From the NCBI GenBank assembly GCA_003243425.1, contig QFQP01000003.1, forward strand, positions 255,347 through 319,346: a DNA stretch of 64,000 nucleotides. The letters run 5' to 3'. The notes beneath the pieces were generated by a model. The model was not told the origin of the DNA. It searched no databases and worked only from the letters and a program-made list of their open reading frames with translations. The position numbers were made by a program, and so were the translations under genes. The DNA is from Archangium gephyra (lineage in GTDB: Bacteria; Myxococcota; Myxococcia; Myxococcales; Myxococcaceae). Shown here piece after piece: positions 44,339 through 53,288 of this stretch (its first letter is position 1; each line of letters starts with the position of its first letter).

Positions 44339-45763
44339 TCAGTACTGCAGGTAGATGTAGGGCTGCGACTCGATGCTCGAGAACTGACGCACCAGCAACC
44401 CGAGGCCGATGAGCAACGCGGCGCGCACCAGCACCGGGCTGCGCACGAAGAGCTCCTGCGACTTGTCGAAGACCGGCCGCGGCAACGCGTAGAAGACGAT
44501 GCACGCCGCCAGCGAGCCCCACGTGAGCGCCGACACGCGCGCGAGCGAAGTCGTCAGCGTTCCCAGCTGCCGGAACATGTCGATGGCCAGCGTCATGGTG
44601 TCGGCGCGGAAGAAGATGCGCGCGAACACCACGCAATTGAACATCACCAACCAGCCCACCACGTTGCGCACGAGGCCCGCTTCACCGCGCTTCGGCTTGC
44701 CGACCACCCACCACCAGATGCGCCACAGCACCAGGAAGAGGCCGTGCAGCGCACCCCAGATGAGAAAGCGCCAGTCGCCGCCGTGCCAGAGCCCGCCGAG
44801 CGACATCACGATCATCGTGTTGCGCAGCGTCTGCAGCTTCGTGCCCTGATTTCCGCCGAGCGGCCGGTACAGGTAGTCGCGCAACCACGTCGACAACGTG
44901 AGGTGCCACCGGTTCCAGAACGAGAAGAGATCCGTCGCGTGGTACGGCTTGTTGAAGTTCTCGGGGAACCTGATGCCGAAGAGCCCCGCGATGCCGATGG
45001 CGATGTCCGAATAGCCGCTGAAGTCGAAGTACAGCTGCAGCGTGTAGCCGACGGCGGCGATGACGCACTCGAGCGCGCTGTAGCCGGTCGGGTTCGAGAA
45101 CACCGGGTTCACGAACGAGCCGCCGAGCACGTCTGCGAGCAACAGCTTCTTGGCGAGCCCTTCGGTGATGCGGAACAACGACTGCGCGCCTTCGACGCTG
45201 GTGAGCGTGGGCCGGTGGTCGAGCTTCTCGAGCAGATCCGACGCCCGGAGAATCGGCCCGGACACCACGCGCGGAAAGAACGTCAGGAACAGCAGGTGAT
45301 GCAGCAACGAGCGCCGCCCGCTCGTCTTTCGCCAGTAGACGTCGACCACGTAGCCGATCGCCTGAAACGTGAGGAACGAGAGCCCGAGTGGGTGCGCGAG
45401 CCCGAGCTGCGGCGGCTGCCACGTCAGGTGAAGCCACCCGGCGACCGTGCCCACCGAGTTGATGAGCAGCTGCAGGTATTTGTAGGTGACGAGCACGGCG
45501 ACGTGGATGAGGACCGCCACCACCATCACCGTCTTGCGCGTGGCTTGATTCTTCCCGGCGCGCTCGATGAGGCGCCCGGCGACGCCATTGACGATCGCGG
45601 CGAGCAGGTAGAGCAACAGCGGCAGCGGGTTCCACACCGCGTAGAAGCCGAGGCTCGCCAGCAACAGCAACCACAGCCGCGGCAGACGCCAACGCGCGAT
45701 GAGCCAGTAGATGGCGAACAACGCGCACAGCAACACCATGAATGACGTGGTGTGGAAGCTCAC
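44339..45763 (-). CDS. MBOAT-family O-acyltransferase (AlgI/DltB-like)
   Basis: The 474-residue polytopic protein has about ten membrane segments. The MBOAT catalytic His is in 'SLGGLWHGGDWRFLIWGALHG', and the 'FDFSGYSDIAIGIAGLFG' and 'FWNRWHLTLSTWLRDYLYRPLGG' blocks are diagnostic of AlgI/PatA/DltB enzymes. These move acetyl groups across the inner membrane onto polysaccharide or peptidoglycan. The GTG at 45763 overlaps the upstream stop (GTGA) and has GGAG 9 nt before it; another GTG lies at 45778. It follows a tandem-SGNH gene, the usual extracytoplasmic partner. Confidence 0.92.
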   Translation of the reverse strand: MSFHTTSFMVLLCALFAIYWLIARWRLPRLWLLLLASLGFYAVWNPLPLLLYLLAAIVNGVAGRLIERAGKNQATRKTVMVVAVLIHVAVLVTYKYLQLLINSVGTVAGWLHLTWQPPQLGLAHPLGLSFLTFQAIGYVVDVYWRKTSGRRSLLHHLLFLTFFPRVVSGPILRASDLLEKLDHRPTLTSVEGAQSLFRITEGLAKKLLLADVLGGSFVNPVFSNPTGYSALECVIAAVGYTLQLYFDFSGYSDIAIGIAGLFGIRFPENFNKPYHATDLFSFWNRWHLTLSTWLRDYLYRPLGGNQGTKLQTLRNTMIVMSLGGLWHGGDWRFLIWGALHGLFLVLWRIWWWVVGKPKRGEAGLVRNVVGWLVMFNCVVFARIFFRADTMTLAIDMFRQLGTLTTSLARVSALTWGSLAACIVFYALPRPVFDKSQELFVRSPVLVRAALLIGLGLLVRQFSSIESQPYIYLQY

Positions 45764-48537
45764 GGAGGCGGGCTCCACGCGTCGTAATCACGCAGCAGCT
45801 CGCTGATGAGATCACCCGCCAGCTTGCGGTAGCCCTCGGGGTTGAGGTGCACGTGATCGCGGTGCGCGAGGCCCTGCTTGCGCCACACGTCGATGGACCC
45901 CTTGCCGCCCATCACCGCGCGCGTGTCCCAGAAGGCGCAGCCGTTTTCCCTGGCGATCTCACGCATCGCCTCCACCACCTCGGTGATCGACTCGGCTTCC
46001 TTCCAGACCTTCTTCCTGGCGCTCATGCGGTCCGTCGGCGCGAGAATGAGGCACGCAGCGTCAGGCGCGGAGCGACGCGCGGTCTTGAAGATCTGCGGAT
46101 AGGCGTTCTTCATTTCGTCGAGACGATCGGGAGGCAGCGCGCTCTCGTTGGTGCCGAAGAAGAAGACGAACAGATCGGGCTGACGCGCGTTGAGCTGAAC
46201 GGCGAGCGCCTGTTGGTCGTACGCGGCGAACACACTCGCAGTGGAACCCGGCAGGCCGAAGGCGTCGTAGATGATGCCCGGCTTCATCAGCTCGTGAGAC
46301 ATGCCGTACAGGCTCAGCACGCCGGGGCCGACGTTCTGCACGGAAATCTGGTGCTTGCCGCCCGGTGCCGCGAAGTCGAGCACGCGCACGCCGGTCTCAG
46401 CCGCTGGCGGCTGCTCGATGGGCACCAGCGTCCCGTCAATGGTCACTTCCGGCGGCGGCTGGTTGGGCTGCTCGAGGTAGTGCAACTGCAGGTGCGACGT
46501 GTCGTCGGCGTTGCCGCTGTTCTCTTCGAAGGACATCAGCAGCCGCGCGCCTGGCTGGCCGTCGGCGCGAATGCCGGTGAGGCCCCACGGAAGCCCCGAC
46601 GTACGCTGCTTGAGCGCGTCGCTCACGTTCCAGGTGCCGGCGAGTGACCGGGTGACACCCGCCTGCTCGAGACGTGGGGACGACTTGCCCGCGGCGACGT
46701 AGCCGCGCCCTGCCCCCCCGAAGCGGTCCGAGAGCAACTTGCGCGTCTCGTCGGTGAAGAAGTGCGCGGCAGTGTGCGACGCGCCGATCTGCACGATGGC
46801 CACGCGGCCGATGTGCGCGCGCTCGAGGGTGCGGAGCCTCGCGAAGAACGGCGAGAGCGCTTCGGGGTTTTCGAGGTATCGCCTCGGCGGCGGTGTCTGA
46901 CCGTGGCGCAAGCGTCTCGATGTCTGGCCTCTCACCCTCGCTTTTTCCCCGGGAAGCGGGGAGCTCCCTGGTCTTCGACCGTGCCGCTTGTGATGCGCCA
47001 CCCGCGCGCGCTCCAGCGCAGCTTCGAACAAGTACCCAAGCACGTCGCCGCCCAGCGCCAACGGGTGCACGAGATCGCGATTCATCAACCCCGCGTCCCA
47101 CCAGCGCGCGATCGCACCCTCTCCGCCCATCGCCGCCTGCATGTCCCACAACGCGCAGCCGTTCTTCTCGGCCAGCTCACGCATGTACGCGGCGACCTCC
47201 TGCGTCTGCTTGCGCGGCGCGATGGTGTCGTCCATTCGCCAGATGCCGGCGTCAGGGGGCGAGGCGAGCAGGCACGACGACTCTGGAGCCGCCCGCTTCA
47301 CGCGCTCGATCATCTGCTGCATCCACGCGCGGCCCTTCACCGCGTCGTAACGATTGAGCGACATGTCGAACGCGTCGTTGCCGCCGATCATCAACACCAC
47401 CAATGACGGTGAACGTGCGGCGAGCTGCTCGGCGAAGAGCTTCTCGTTCTCGCGCAGCAACACCTGCGCCGTCGCCCCCGGCAGCCCCAGTGAATCGAGC
47501 GTCACGCCCGGCAACTCGGTCTCGAGCGCCACGCCGTCGAGCCGCACCGGCCCACCACGCGTGCGGAACGTCAGGTCCTTCGAATTTTCCGGGAGCCCGA
47601 CGCGCTCCAGCGCGTGTTGATTCTTCGGACCTTCGGTGTCGACGCGGCCGATGGTCTGACCGTCGGCGACCACTTCGATCGCACCGCCACCGGGCTGCTG
47701 CACGACGAACAGCTCGGCGCGCCGCAGACCGGAGGCGTCGTACCTGGTGGTCTGCGGCGTCAGCGCCGTGAAGCCCACGCCCGTGAAACCGGCGGCCGCG
47801 AACGGCGACTCATCGGTGATCTTCTCGATGTTCCAGCCTTCGGTCGCCGTACCACTGCGCACCGTGCGACCTGCGCCACGCGTGGGGCGGTCGACGAACA
47901 TGAAGCCCAGCCCGCCTGACCCGTGACGCAGTTGCAGCAGCCGCCGCGTGGTGTCGGTGATGTGGTCGGAGGCGATGAGCGAGGTGCCGATGGTCACCAC
48001 GCGCACCGGCTTCGGCTCGTCGCCGCGCAGCGCCTTCAACGCCGAGAAGTACGCCGACAACGCCGTCTTCGAGCAGTCCGCGTCGAGGCACGGGTCCACC
48101 ACCGCCGTGTGCGCGGCTTCGACCTTGCGAATGATGACCTCCCAGCGCCGCGTATCGGCTTCGTCTTTCGCCGTGCGCTTCTCGGGCGCCATCGCCTTGA
48201 GCTGTTCGGGCTCGGTGGGTCGCACCTCGGCGATCTCGACTTCGACGTCGCTCAGGTCGAGCTCTTCGAAGACCATCGGCTCGGCGGCGACCTCTTTGTC
48301 CCAGTCGATCTGAACCGGCGTCACCGGCTTCTTCTTCTTCGGCGGCGTCACCGCGGCCAGCAGCGTCTCTTTCGGGTTCTCACGCAGCGCGGGCAACGGC
48401 CTCAACGCTTCGGGCAGCGGCAGAAACGACAACACCAGCCCGAGTGAAAGCGTCGCAGCGAGTGTCCACCCGATGTGCGGACCAGACGGCAACAACACGG
48501 GCGGACCGGCTTGCGGAGGCGGGAGACGCGAAGGCAT
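45760..48537 (-). CDS. Tandem SGNH/GDSL hydrolase-like protein with membrane anchor
   Basis: The 925-residue protein has an N-terminal membrane segment (about 24-43), a Lys/Glu linker and two SGNH domains. Domain 1 (about 180-510) shows GTS in 'TIGTSLIASD', 'MIGGND' and 'DLVHPLALG'. Domain 2 (about 600-925) shows GAS in 'QIGASHTAAH', 'FGTNESALP' and 'DHVHLNPEGY'. SGNH proteins beside MBOAT enzymes act outside the membrane as acetyl transferases or esterases on glycans (compare AlgX, PatB). Having both domains in one chain is unusual. The basic linker between them contains 'SSPLPGEKARVRG', apparently encoded by an inserted palindromic element. Confidence 0.82.
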   Translation of the reverse strand: MPSRLPPPQAGPPVLLPSGPHIGWTLAATLSLGLVLSFLPLPEALRPLPALRENPKETLLAAVTPPKKKKPVTPVQIDWDKEVAAEPMVFEELDLSDVEVEIAEVRPTEPEQLKAMAPEKRTAKDEADTRRWEVIIRKVEAAHTAVVDPCLDADCSKTALSAYFSALKALRGDEPKPVRVVTIGTSLIASDHITDTTRRLLQLRHGSGGLGFMFVDRPTRGAGRTVRSGTATEGWNIEKITDESPFAAAGFTGVGFTALTPQTTRYDASGLRRAELFVVQQPGGGAIEVVADGQTIGRVDTEGPKNQHALERVGLPENSKDLTFRTRGGPVRLDGVALETELPGVTLDSLGLPGATAQVLLRENEKLFAEQLAARSPSLVVLMIGGNDAFDMSLNRYDAVKGRAWMQQMIERVKRAAPESSCLLASPPDAGIWRMDDTIAPRKQTQEVAAYMRELAEKNGCALWDMQAAMGGEGAIARWWDAGLMNRDLVHPLALGGDVLGYLFEAALERARVAHHKRHGRRPGSSPLPGEKARVRGQTSRRLRHGQTPPPRRYLENPEALSPFFARLRTLERAHIGRVAIVQIGASHTAAHFFTDETRKLLSDRFGGAGRGYVAAGKSSPRLEQAGVTRSLAGTWNVSDALKQRTSGLPWGLTGIRADGQPGARLLMSFEENSGNADDTSHLQLHYLEQPNQPPPEVTIDGTLVPIEQPPAAETGVRVLDFAAPGGKHQISVQNVGPGVLSLYGMSHELMKPGIIYDAFGLPGSTASVFAAYDQQALAVQLNARQPDLFVFFFGTNESALPPDRLDEMKNAYPQIFKTARRSAPDAACLILAPTDRMSARKKVWKEAESITEVVEAMREIARENGCAFWDTRAVMGGKGSIDVWRKQGLAHRDHVHLNPEGYRKLAGDLISELLRDYDAWSPPP
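46929..46969. repeat. Palindromic repeat-like element inside a coding region
   Basis: The plus strand reads CTCACCCTCGC, a T-rich run, then TCCCCG-GGAAG-CGGGGA (6-bp stem at 46946-46962). On the coding strand it gives 'SSPLPGEKARVRG', the translation typical of the widespread bacterial palindromic repeats of the CCCTCACCC/CTCCCC type. It sits in the linker between the two SGNH domains in frame. Resemblance to that repeat class is from memory, not from a search. Confidence 0.5.
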
Positions 48538-48587
48538 GAGGCGGCCTGCATCCTTAGCAGACGAAGGCGCGCCTCCCGGTCAGGAAC

Positions 48588-50828
48588 TCAGGGAGACCAC
48601 GGGGTGTTGCTGATCGGCTCGACGGCCCGGCACGGCTGACCACGCAGCGACGGGCACGGCGGGTACGCGGGCGAGACCGTGACGCCACTCAGGCGCGGCA
48701 ACACCACCTTCGACGGGTGCGCTGCGTCGTGACCGACGCCGTACTTCACGCTGCGATCGAACGTCTTGAGCAGGAAGCGCCAGTCGGCGCGCACGCCACC
48801 GGGTGCATCGATGGCGATGCGGAGCTTCGAACCGGCACGAACCACGTGCGCGAAACCCGCCGTACCGATGCGCATCTGCGTCCACTCTCCGGGGACCAGC
48901 GGCGACCAGGCGTCTTCACGCAGCGTCTGCGCCGGCCAGAACGTCGTCGCGTTCGGGCCGGGCTTGCGGTGGCCGGCGCGCAACCAACCCGACTGCACGT
49001 AGATCTCCTGACCATCGGGGCGCACCTCGGTGAGCGTCACTTCGACGTCGGCATCGTCGACCGGCGAGTTGATCCACAAATCGACGCTCGCGGTGCCGAA
49101 CATCGCGAACGACTCGGTCAGCGCATCGCTCTCGAAGATCACCGCTTCACCGGCCTGCGGCTGCTTCCACGCGTAGCGCGGCAGCTTGGCCCACACGTTC
49201 CCCCCGGGCGCGAGCACGTTCACCTGCCCCGCCTCCGGCACCAGCGCGAAGCTCGACGCGGCGTTGGTCTCGGTCGGCGGCGTCGTCGTCATGCGACCGT
49301 TCGACGCGAAGTGCAGCTCGAGCGCGTTGGTCTCGCTTGGCGGCCACTGCGTGAAGCTGCGCTCGAACACGAACTCCGGCGCGCCGGGATCGCTGGGCAG
49401 CCCCGCGCCGTTCTCGAACAAGATGCGAATCGGCGGCTCGGCCTTCCACGCGGCGAGCGCTTCTTCGTACGTCGCGTAGCGATTGAACCGCGAAGGCCCG
49501 AGCGACAACGCCGAGCCGAAGAACTCGGTGTAGAGCAGCGGCGACAGGTTGCGCACCTTCGAGATGTCGGTGGGCACGCGCCTGGCGACGAACAGGTCGA
49601 GGAACGCCTGCCACTCGCTCAACACGTTGGGGTCGAAGCCTTCGATGTGAACGCCGTTGGTCGCGGTGATGCGCAGCGACGGCGAGTTCTTGAACTTGTC
49701 GAAGAGCAGAAAGAAGTACGGCCCGGTCTGCTCGTCCTGCCAGGCGCCGGTGAGGAACACCGGCACTTCGATCTGATCGGTGAAGAGCGACGGGTTGTAG
49801 CGATCGTGCTCCTCGGGAATGTTGAAGACGATCTGCCGCGCCTGCGCGACGTTGTCGATCATCTGGCTGTGGAGCAGCTGGTTCTCCTGACAGATGGTGT
49901 CACCGGCATCGACGCGCTTCTGCTCCCACTGCTGGCCGTAGGGCACCGCACGCGAGAGCACGTTGGTGACCCAGCTCACCGCGAAGCCGTCGTTGAGAAT
50001 TCCGCCCGGCAGCAGCGTGGTGTCGGTGCTGCCGATGACCGACATCGGCGCGATCGCCGCGAGCCCCGGAGGCCTGGCCGCCGCCACGAACAGCTGCGTG
50101 ATGCCCGGGTACGAGAGGCCGACCATGCCCACCTTGTGGTGCTGCACCCAGTCCTGCGCGGCGACGATCTCGATCACGTCGTAGCCATCGAGGATCTGCA
50201 GCGTCTCGAAGTAGTCGTAGGCACCGCCAGAACACCCCGTACCGCGAATGTTCACGCTCACCGTCGCGTAGCCCATCATGCCCGCCAGCATCGAAGACGC
50301 GTCGGTCGGCGGGTTGCACATGATGGGGAACTCGCCGCAGAGGAACTCGAAATCGGGGTTGGGGTCCTGCGGCCGCGACATGTCGTAGCCCGAGTAGCTC
50401 ACGACGGTCGGGAACGGCCCGCGCCCATTGGGCAACGTGACCCACGCCGACAACGTCGTGCCGTCGCGCATCGTCAGGTAGTTGAAGCCCGCGACCAGTT
50501 TCTGTTGCGCGTAGCGTTCAGGCTTCGGCGCGCTCGACTCGACCGACATCACCGTCAGCGGCTTCGTCGCTTCGGGGTCCTTGTCACCGGTCTTCACCAC
50601 GTAGCCGGGGCCGGGCTTCAGCCGGCGGAACACGTAGCTCCCCTGAACATCGGCTTCGCCGCGCGCGACCTCTTTCCCGCTCGCGTCCACCACGAGCAAC
50701 GTGGCGCCAGGCCTCGCGTGCGTCACGTGCAGCTGCTCCACGCTTTCACGAACCTGAAAGGTCGCTTCCTTCGCGCAGCCAGCCGCGCACACCATCACTG
50801 CGAACAACAGAAAATGTTGTGACCGCAT
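48588..50828 (-). CDS. Secreted CocE/NonD (S15-type) hydrolase, lipoprotein
   Basis: The ATG at 50828 gives 746 residues with lipobox AAGC after MRSQHFLLFAVMVC. A carboxypeptidase-regulatory/Ig-like domain (about 20-100) precedes the alpha/beta-hydrolase domain: nucleophile Ser in 'VGLSYPGIT', an Asp in 'TGAWQDEQTG' and His in 'GVHIEGFD'. A jelly-roll C-terminal domain (about 500-746) is typical of CocE/PepX proteins. It hydrolyses esters, amides or X-Pro peptides outside the cytoplasm; which one is unknown. An upstream in-frame TTG lacks support. Confidence 0.88.
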   Translation of the reverse strand: MRSQHFLLFAVMVCAAGCAKEATFQVRESVEQLHVTHARPGATLLVVDASGKEVARGEADVQGSYVFRRLKPGPGYVVKTGDKDPEATKPLTVMSVESSAPKPERYAQQKLVAGFNYLTMRDGTTLSAWVTLPNGRGPFPTVVSYSGYDMSRPQDPNPDFEFLCGEFPIMCNPPTDASSMLAGMMGYATVSVNIRGTGCSGGAYDYFETLQILDGYDVIEIVAAQDWVQHHKVGMVGLSYPGITQLFVAAARPPGLAAIAPMSVIGSTDTTLLPGGILNDGFAVSWVTNVLSRAVPYGQQWEQKRVDAGDTICQENQLLHSQMIDNVAQARQIVFNIPEEHDRYNPSLFTDQIEVPVFLTGAWQDEQTGPYFFLLFDKFKNSPSLRITATNGVHIEGFDPNVLSEWQAFLDLFVARRVPTDISKVRNLSPLLYTEFFGSALSLGPSRFNRYATYEEALAAWKAEPPIRILFENGAGLPSDPGAPEFVFERSFTQWPPSETNALELHFASNGRMTTTPPTETNAASSFALVPEAGQVNVLAPGGNVWAKLPRYAWKQPQAGEAVIFESDALTESFAMFGTASVDLWINSPVDDADVEVTLTEVRPDGQEIYVQSGWLRAGHRKPGPNATTFWPAQTLREDAWSPLVPGEWTQMRIGTAGFAHVVRAGSKLRIAIDAPGGVRADWRFLLKTFDRSVKYGVGHDAAHPSKVVLPRLSGVTVSPAYPPCPSLRGQPCRAVEPISNTPWSP

Positions 50829-50874
50829 GGTCTCTCTTTTCAAAAGGTGCGGCGGTGTAACTGTGAGACGTCCG

Positions 50875-51534
50875 TCAGCGCAAGTGCGCGAGGAGATCTT
50901 CGGGGCGTTCGAGGAGCAATTTCGCGCCGTGCTGCGTCAACTCGTCGCGACCACGAAAGCCCCAGAGCACGCCCACGGAGATCATGCCCGCGCGGTTCGC
51001 GGTGATGGCGTCGATCTTCGTGTCACCCACGAAGCCGATGCGGTGCGGCAGCACGTTGAGCGCCAGCGCGAGCTCGAAGGCCGCAGTGGGGTCGGGCTTA
51101 CGGGGAACACCGTCGCGCTCGCCACGCACGTCGACGAAGGGAAAGCGTGAGAACGCCTGCTTCACCAGGTGCTTCGTGAAGTCGTCGCGCTTGTTCGAGA
51201 GCACCGCCATCGGCCGGCCGCTCGCCACGATGGCGCCCAGCATCTCTTCGATGCCCGGGTACGGCCTGGAGTTGTGGTGATCGAGCGCTGCGTAGCGAAC
51301 GCGGTAGTCCTCGAGCAGCGCGGGCATGTCATCGACTACACCGCCAGCAGCGGTCACCGCGCGCCGAATGAGGTTCTCGGCGCCCTCGCCCACGAACTCT
51401 TTGTAGCGATCGACGGCGTGCGGCTCGAGACCGCGGCCCTTCAGCACTTCGTTCATCGAAATGCCGATGTCGGCGATCGAATCAGCCAGCGTGCCGTCGA
51501 GATCGAAGATGAAAGCGTCGAAGCGGAAGGTCAC
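50875..51534 (-). CDS. HAD-family phosphatase, phosphoglycolate phosphatase-like
   Basis: The 219-residue protein has HAD motif I 'FDLDGTLADS', the cap helices, motif II/III ('VLSNKRDDF', 'RKPDPTAAFELA') and motif IV 'FVGDTKIDAITANRAG'. The layout matches Gph/PGP-type enzymes, which dephosphorylate 2-phosphoglycolate or other small phosphates. A GTG overlapping the upstream stop (GTGA) is the start, so it is coupled to the H1-like/DUF1801 gene. A phosphoglycolate link to aceB/aceA further right is possible but not shown. Confidence 0.88.
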   Translation of the reverse strand: MTFRFDAFIFDLDGTLADSIADIGISMNEVLKGRGLEPHAVDRYKEFVGEGAENLIRRAVTAAGGVVDDMPALLEDYRVRYAALDHHNSRPYPGIEEMLGAIVASGRPMAVLSNKRDDFTKHLVKQAFSRFPFVDVRGERDGVPRKPDPTAAFELALALNVLPHRIGFVGDTKIDAITANRAGMISVGVLWGFRGRDELTQHGAKLLLERPEDLLAHLR

Positions 51535-52145
51535 GCGGTCGCAGTCGGCTCGGTGCGGAGGTTCACCAGCACGGCTTCGCGCACCAGCTTGCGCAGCACG
51601 TTCTGCTTCATTTCATCGAGCTCGCTGATGGCGAAGGTGTCGCCCTGCAGCTCGTTCGACGACGGGAGCTGACCGGCCTTGAGGAACTTCACGAGCACCG
51701 CGCGCTCTTCAGGGACGATGCGGGCGAACAGGCCGTTGGCGAAGTACGACGGCGCACCGTCTTCGAGCGCTTCCGAGGCTTCGGGCGCGTTCTCGAGCAC
51801 CAGCGCGCGCAGCGACTTGACGATGGGCTGAACGGGGTTGGGCAGGCGGTTGATGAGCCCTTCGATGTCGGCCTTTTCGAGCGCGGACTTCACCGTGGGG
51901 TGCAGCTCGGGCGGTTTGGCAGCCGGTACCCGCTTCACGGCCGCGGGCTTCTTCGCGGCAACGACCTTCTTCGCGGTCGGCTTCTTCTTCGCGGGCGAGG
52001 CCTTCTTCGCGGCCACGGGCTTCTTCTTCGCGACCGCCTTCTTCGCGAGAGCCTTTTTCGCGGCCTTCTTCGGCTTCGCGACGAGCTTCTTCGACTTCAC
52101 CTTGCTGCCGGACTTCGCCTTTTTCTTCGCACGGGCGTTCGCCAT
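51531..52145 (-). CDS. Histone H1-like Lys/Ala-rich tail fused to DUF1801-like domain
   Basis: The 204-residue protein begins with about 80 residues of Lys-Ala-Pro repeats ('KKAAKKALAKKAVAKKKPVA'), like the C-terminal tails of H1 or bacterial AlgP/HC2-type DNA-condensing proteins. A folded domain (about 90-204) resembles the YdhG/DUF1801 family. The basic tail should bind DNA or RNA; the DUF1801 fold is of unknown function. The start MANARAKKKAK is chosen, with TAGCGT exactly 10 nt upstream. Diverges from the DsbA-family gene by 53 nt. Confidence 0.75.
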   Translation of the reverse strand: MANARAKKKAKSGSKVKSKKLVAKPKKAAKKALAKKAVAKKKPVAAKKASPAKKKPTAKKVVAAKKPAAVKRVPAAKPPELHPTVKSALEKADIEGLINRLPNPVQPIVKSLRALVLENAPEASEALEDGAPSYFANGLFARIVPEERAVLVKFLKAGQLPSSNELQGDTFAISELDEMKQNVLRKLVREAVLVNLRTEPTATA

Positions 52146-52198
52146 GAGGCCGCGGACGCTAGCCGTGCGCTCAGGGGCCGGCATGGGAAAAGTGTGAG

Positions 52199-52816
52199 AT
52201 GCACGCGCGCATGGCACCCCTCTCCGTCACCGTGTGGTCCGACTATGTATGTCCGTGGTGCTACATCGGCACCAGTGAGCTCGCGACGCTCGAAGGTGAG
52301 TTCGAGTTCAAGGTCGACTGGCGCCCGTTCATGTTGCGGCCCGACGCGCCGGAAGAAGGCTGGGAGTTGCCTGAGCGCATTCGCGCTTCCATCGCCGACC
52401 CCAACAACCCGCTGAAGCTGCGCGCGCAGAAGCTGGGCATCACCATCAATCACCGCATGCAGGTGCCCAACAGCCGGCGCGCACACGAAGCGACCGAGTA
52501 CGCGCGTGCCCACGGCAAGCTCGAGGCGTTTCATCATGAGGTGCTCGTTCGCTACTGGACCCACGGCGACGACATTCACGACTGGGCGGTGCTCAAGGCC
52601 GTCGCAGCGCACGCAGGGCTCGACGGCGAAGAAATGCAGCGCGAAGTCGACGCCGGAAAGTGGAAGGCCGCCGTGGACGCGGGCCTCGAGGCGGCCGCCG
52701 AGGTCGGCGTGAGCGCAGTGCCGACCTTCGTCATCGGCGAGAAGTTCGGGGTGCAGGGCGCGCAGGAAGCCGCGGTGTTCCGTCAGGCCTTCAAGCGGCT
52801 GCAGAGCGGCATCTGA
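52199..52816 (+). CDS. DsbA-family oxidoreductase (FrnE-like)
   Basis: The 205-residue product has a thioredoxin-fold active site 'SDYVCPWCYIG' (Cys-Pro-Trp-Cys) and a cis-Pro segment 'VGVSAVPTFVIGEKF', with a helical insertion. FrnE-type proteins are cytoplasmic, so it is not a periplasmic DsbA. An inner ATG at 52211 (MAPLSVTVWSD) matches the usual family N-terminus and is as likely as the start given here; neither has a clear ribosome site. Confidence 0.88.
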   Translation: MHARMAPLSVTVWSDYVCPWCYIGTSELATLEGEFEFKVDWRPFMLRPDAPEEGWELPERIRASIADPNNPLKLRAQKLGITINHRMQVPNSRRAHEATEYARAHGKLEAFHHEVLVRYWTHGDDIHDWAVLKAVAAHAGLDGEEMQREVDAGKWKAAVDAGLEAAAEVGVSAVPTFVIGEKFGVQGAQEAAVFRQAFKRLQSGI

Positions 52817-53288
52817 ACCGAGTCAGGGTGCAGGAACGCGGGTGCTAGGTCGCGCGGCAAGAACGCAACCTTCCAGGCCGACGATGCGCTGCAGCAGCTG
52901 GCGTCGGCGTACGAACTCGACGTGATCGACCTGGTGTCGACGGGCTTCGGCAAGTCGCTCGATTCGTCGCCGGCGAGCATCGTGGTGATCGAAGAGACGC
53001 TCGCGGTGTACGCAGACAGTCTCTCGGCGGCGCAACCCAGCGAAGAACAGATATGGCAGTTCGCGAAGGCGTTCGGCTGCGACGTCGGCGAAGTGCTGCG
53101 CAAACACCACGGCGGCACGTGGGGGGCAGATCACGCTCGATGGCAAGACGGCGCCGGGCCTTCGCTGCGCCGACGGCTCGTTCATCTGGCCCTGCGCGCG
53201 CGTCTACAAACGACTCACCGAAGGCGCAGAGAACAACGTGCTGCACTACTTCCAGAGCCTCGTCAGGCCGCCTTCTTCGCCCTCTTGA
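52817..53288 (+). pseudogene. Frameshifted unknown gene downstream of the DsbA-family gene
   Basis: A coding-like frame runs from about 52862 ('NATFQADDALQQLASAYELD') to a run of six G at 53121-53126. One extra base there ends sense; skipping one G restores a natural continuation ('WGQITLDGKTAPGLRCADGS', then 'IWPCARVYKRLTEGAENNVL') to a stop at 53286-53288. No start codon is visible upstream until GTG at 52922, in frame with the DsbA stop. Either this is a decayed gene or the run has a sequencing error. No family is recognised. The 3' end overlaps the HxlR gene by 26 nt. Confidence 0.6.

Noticed and set aside
48717..50822. 701-codon open frame opposite the CocE-type hydrolase
   Set aside because: Arg/His/Val-rich product with no motif; mirror of a well-supported gene.
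51838..52197. Phe/Ala-rich 119-codon frame resembling a membrane protein
   Set aside because: It is the reverse reading of the Lys/Ala tail of the H1-like protein.
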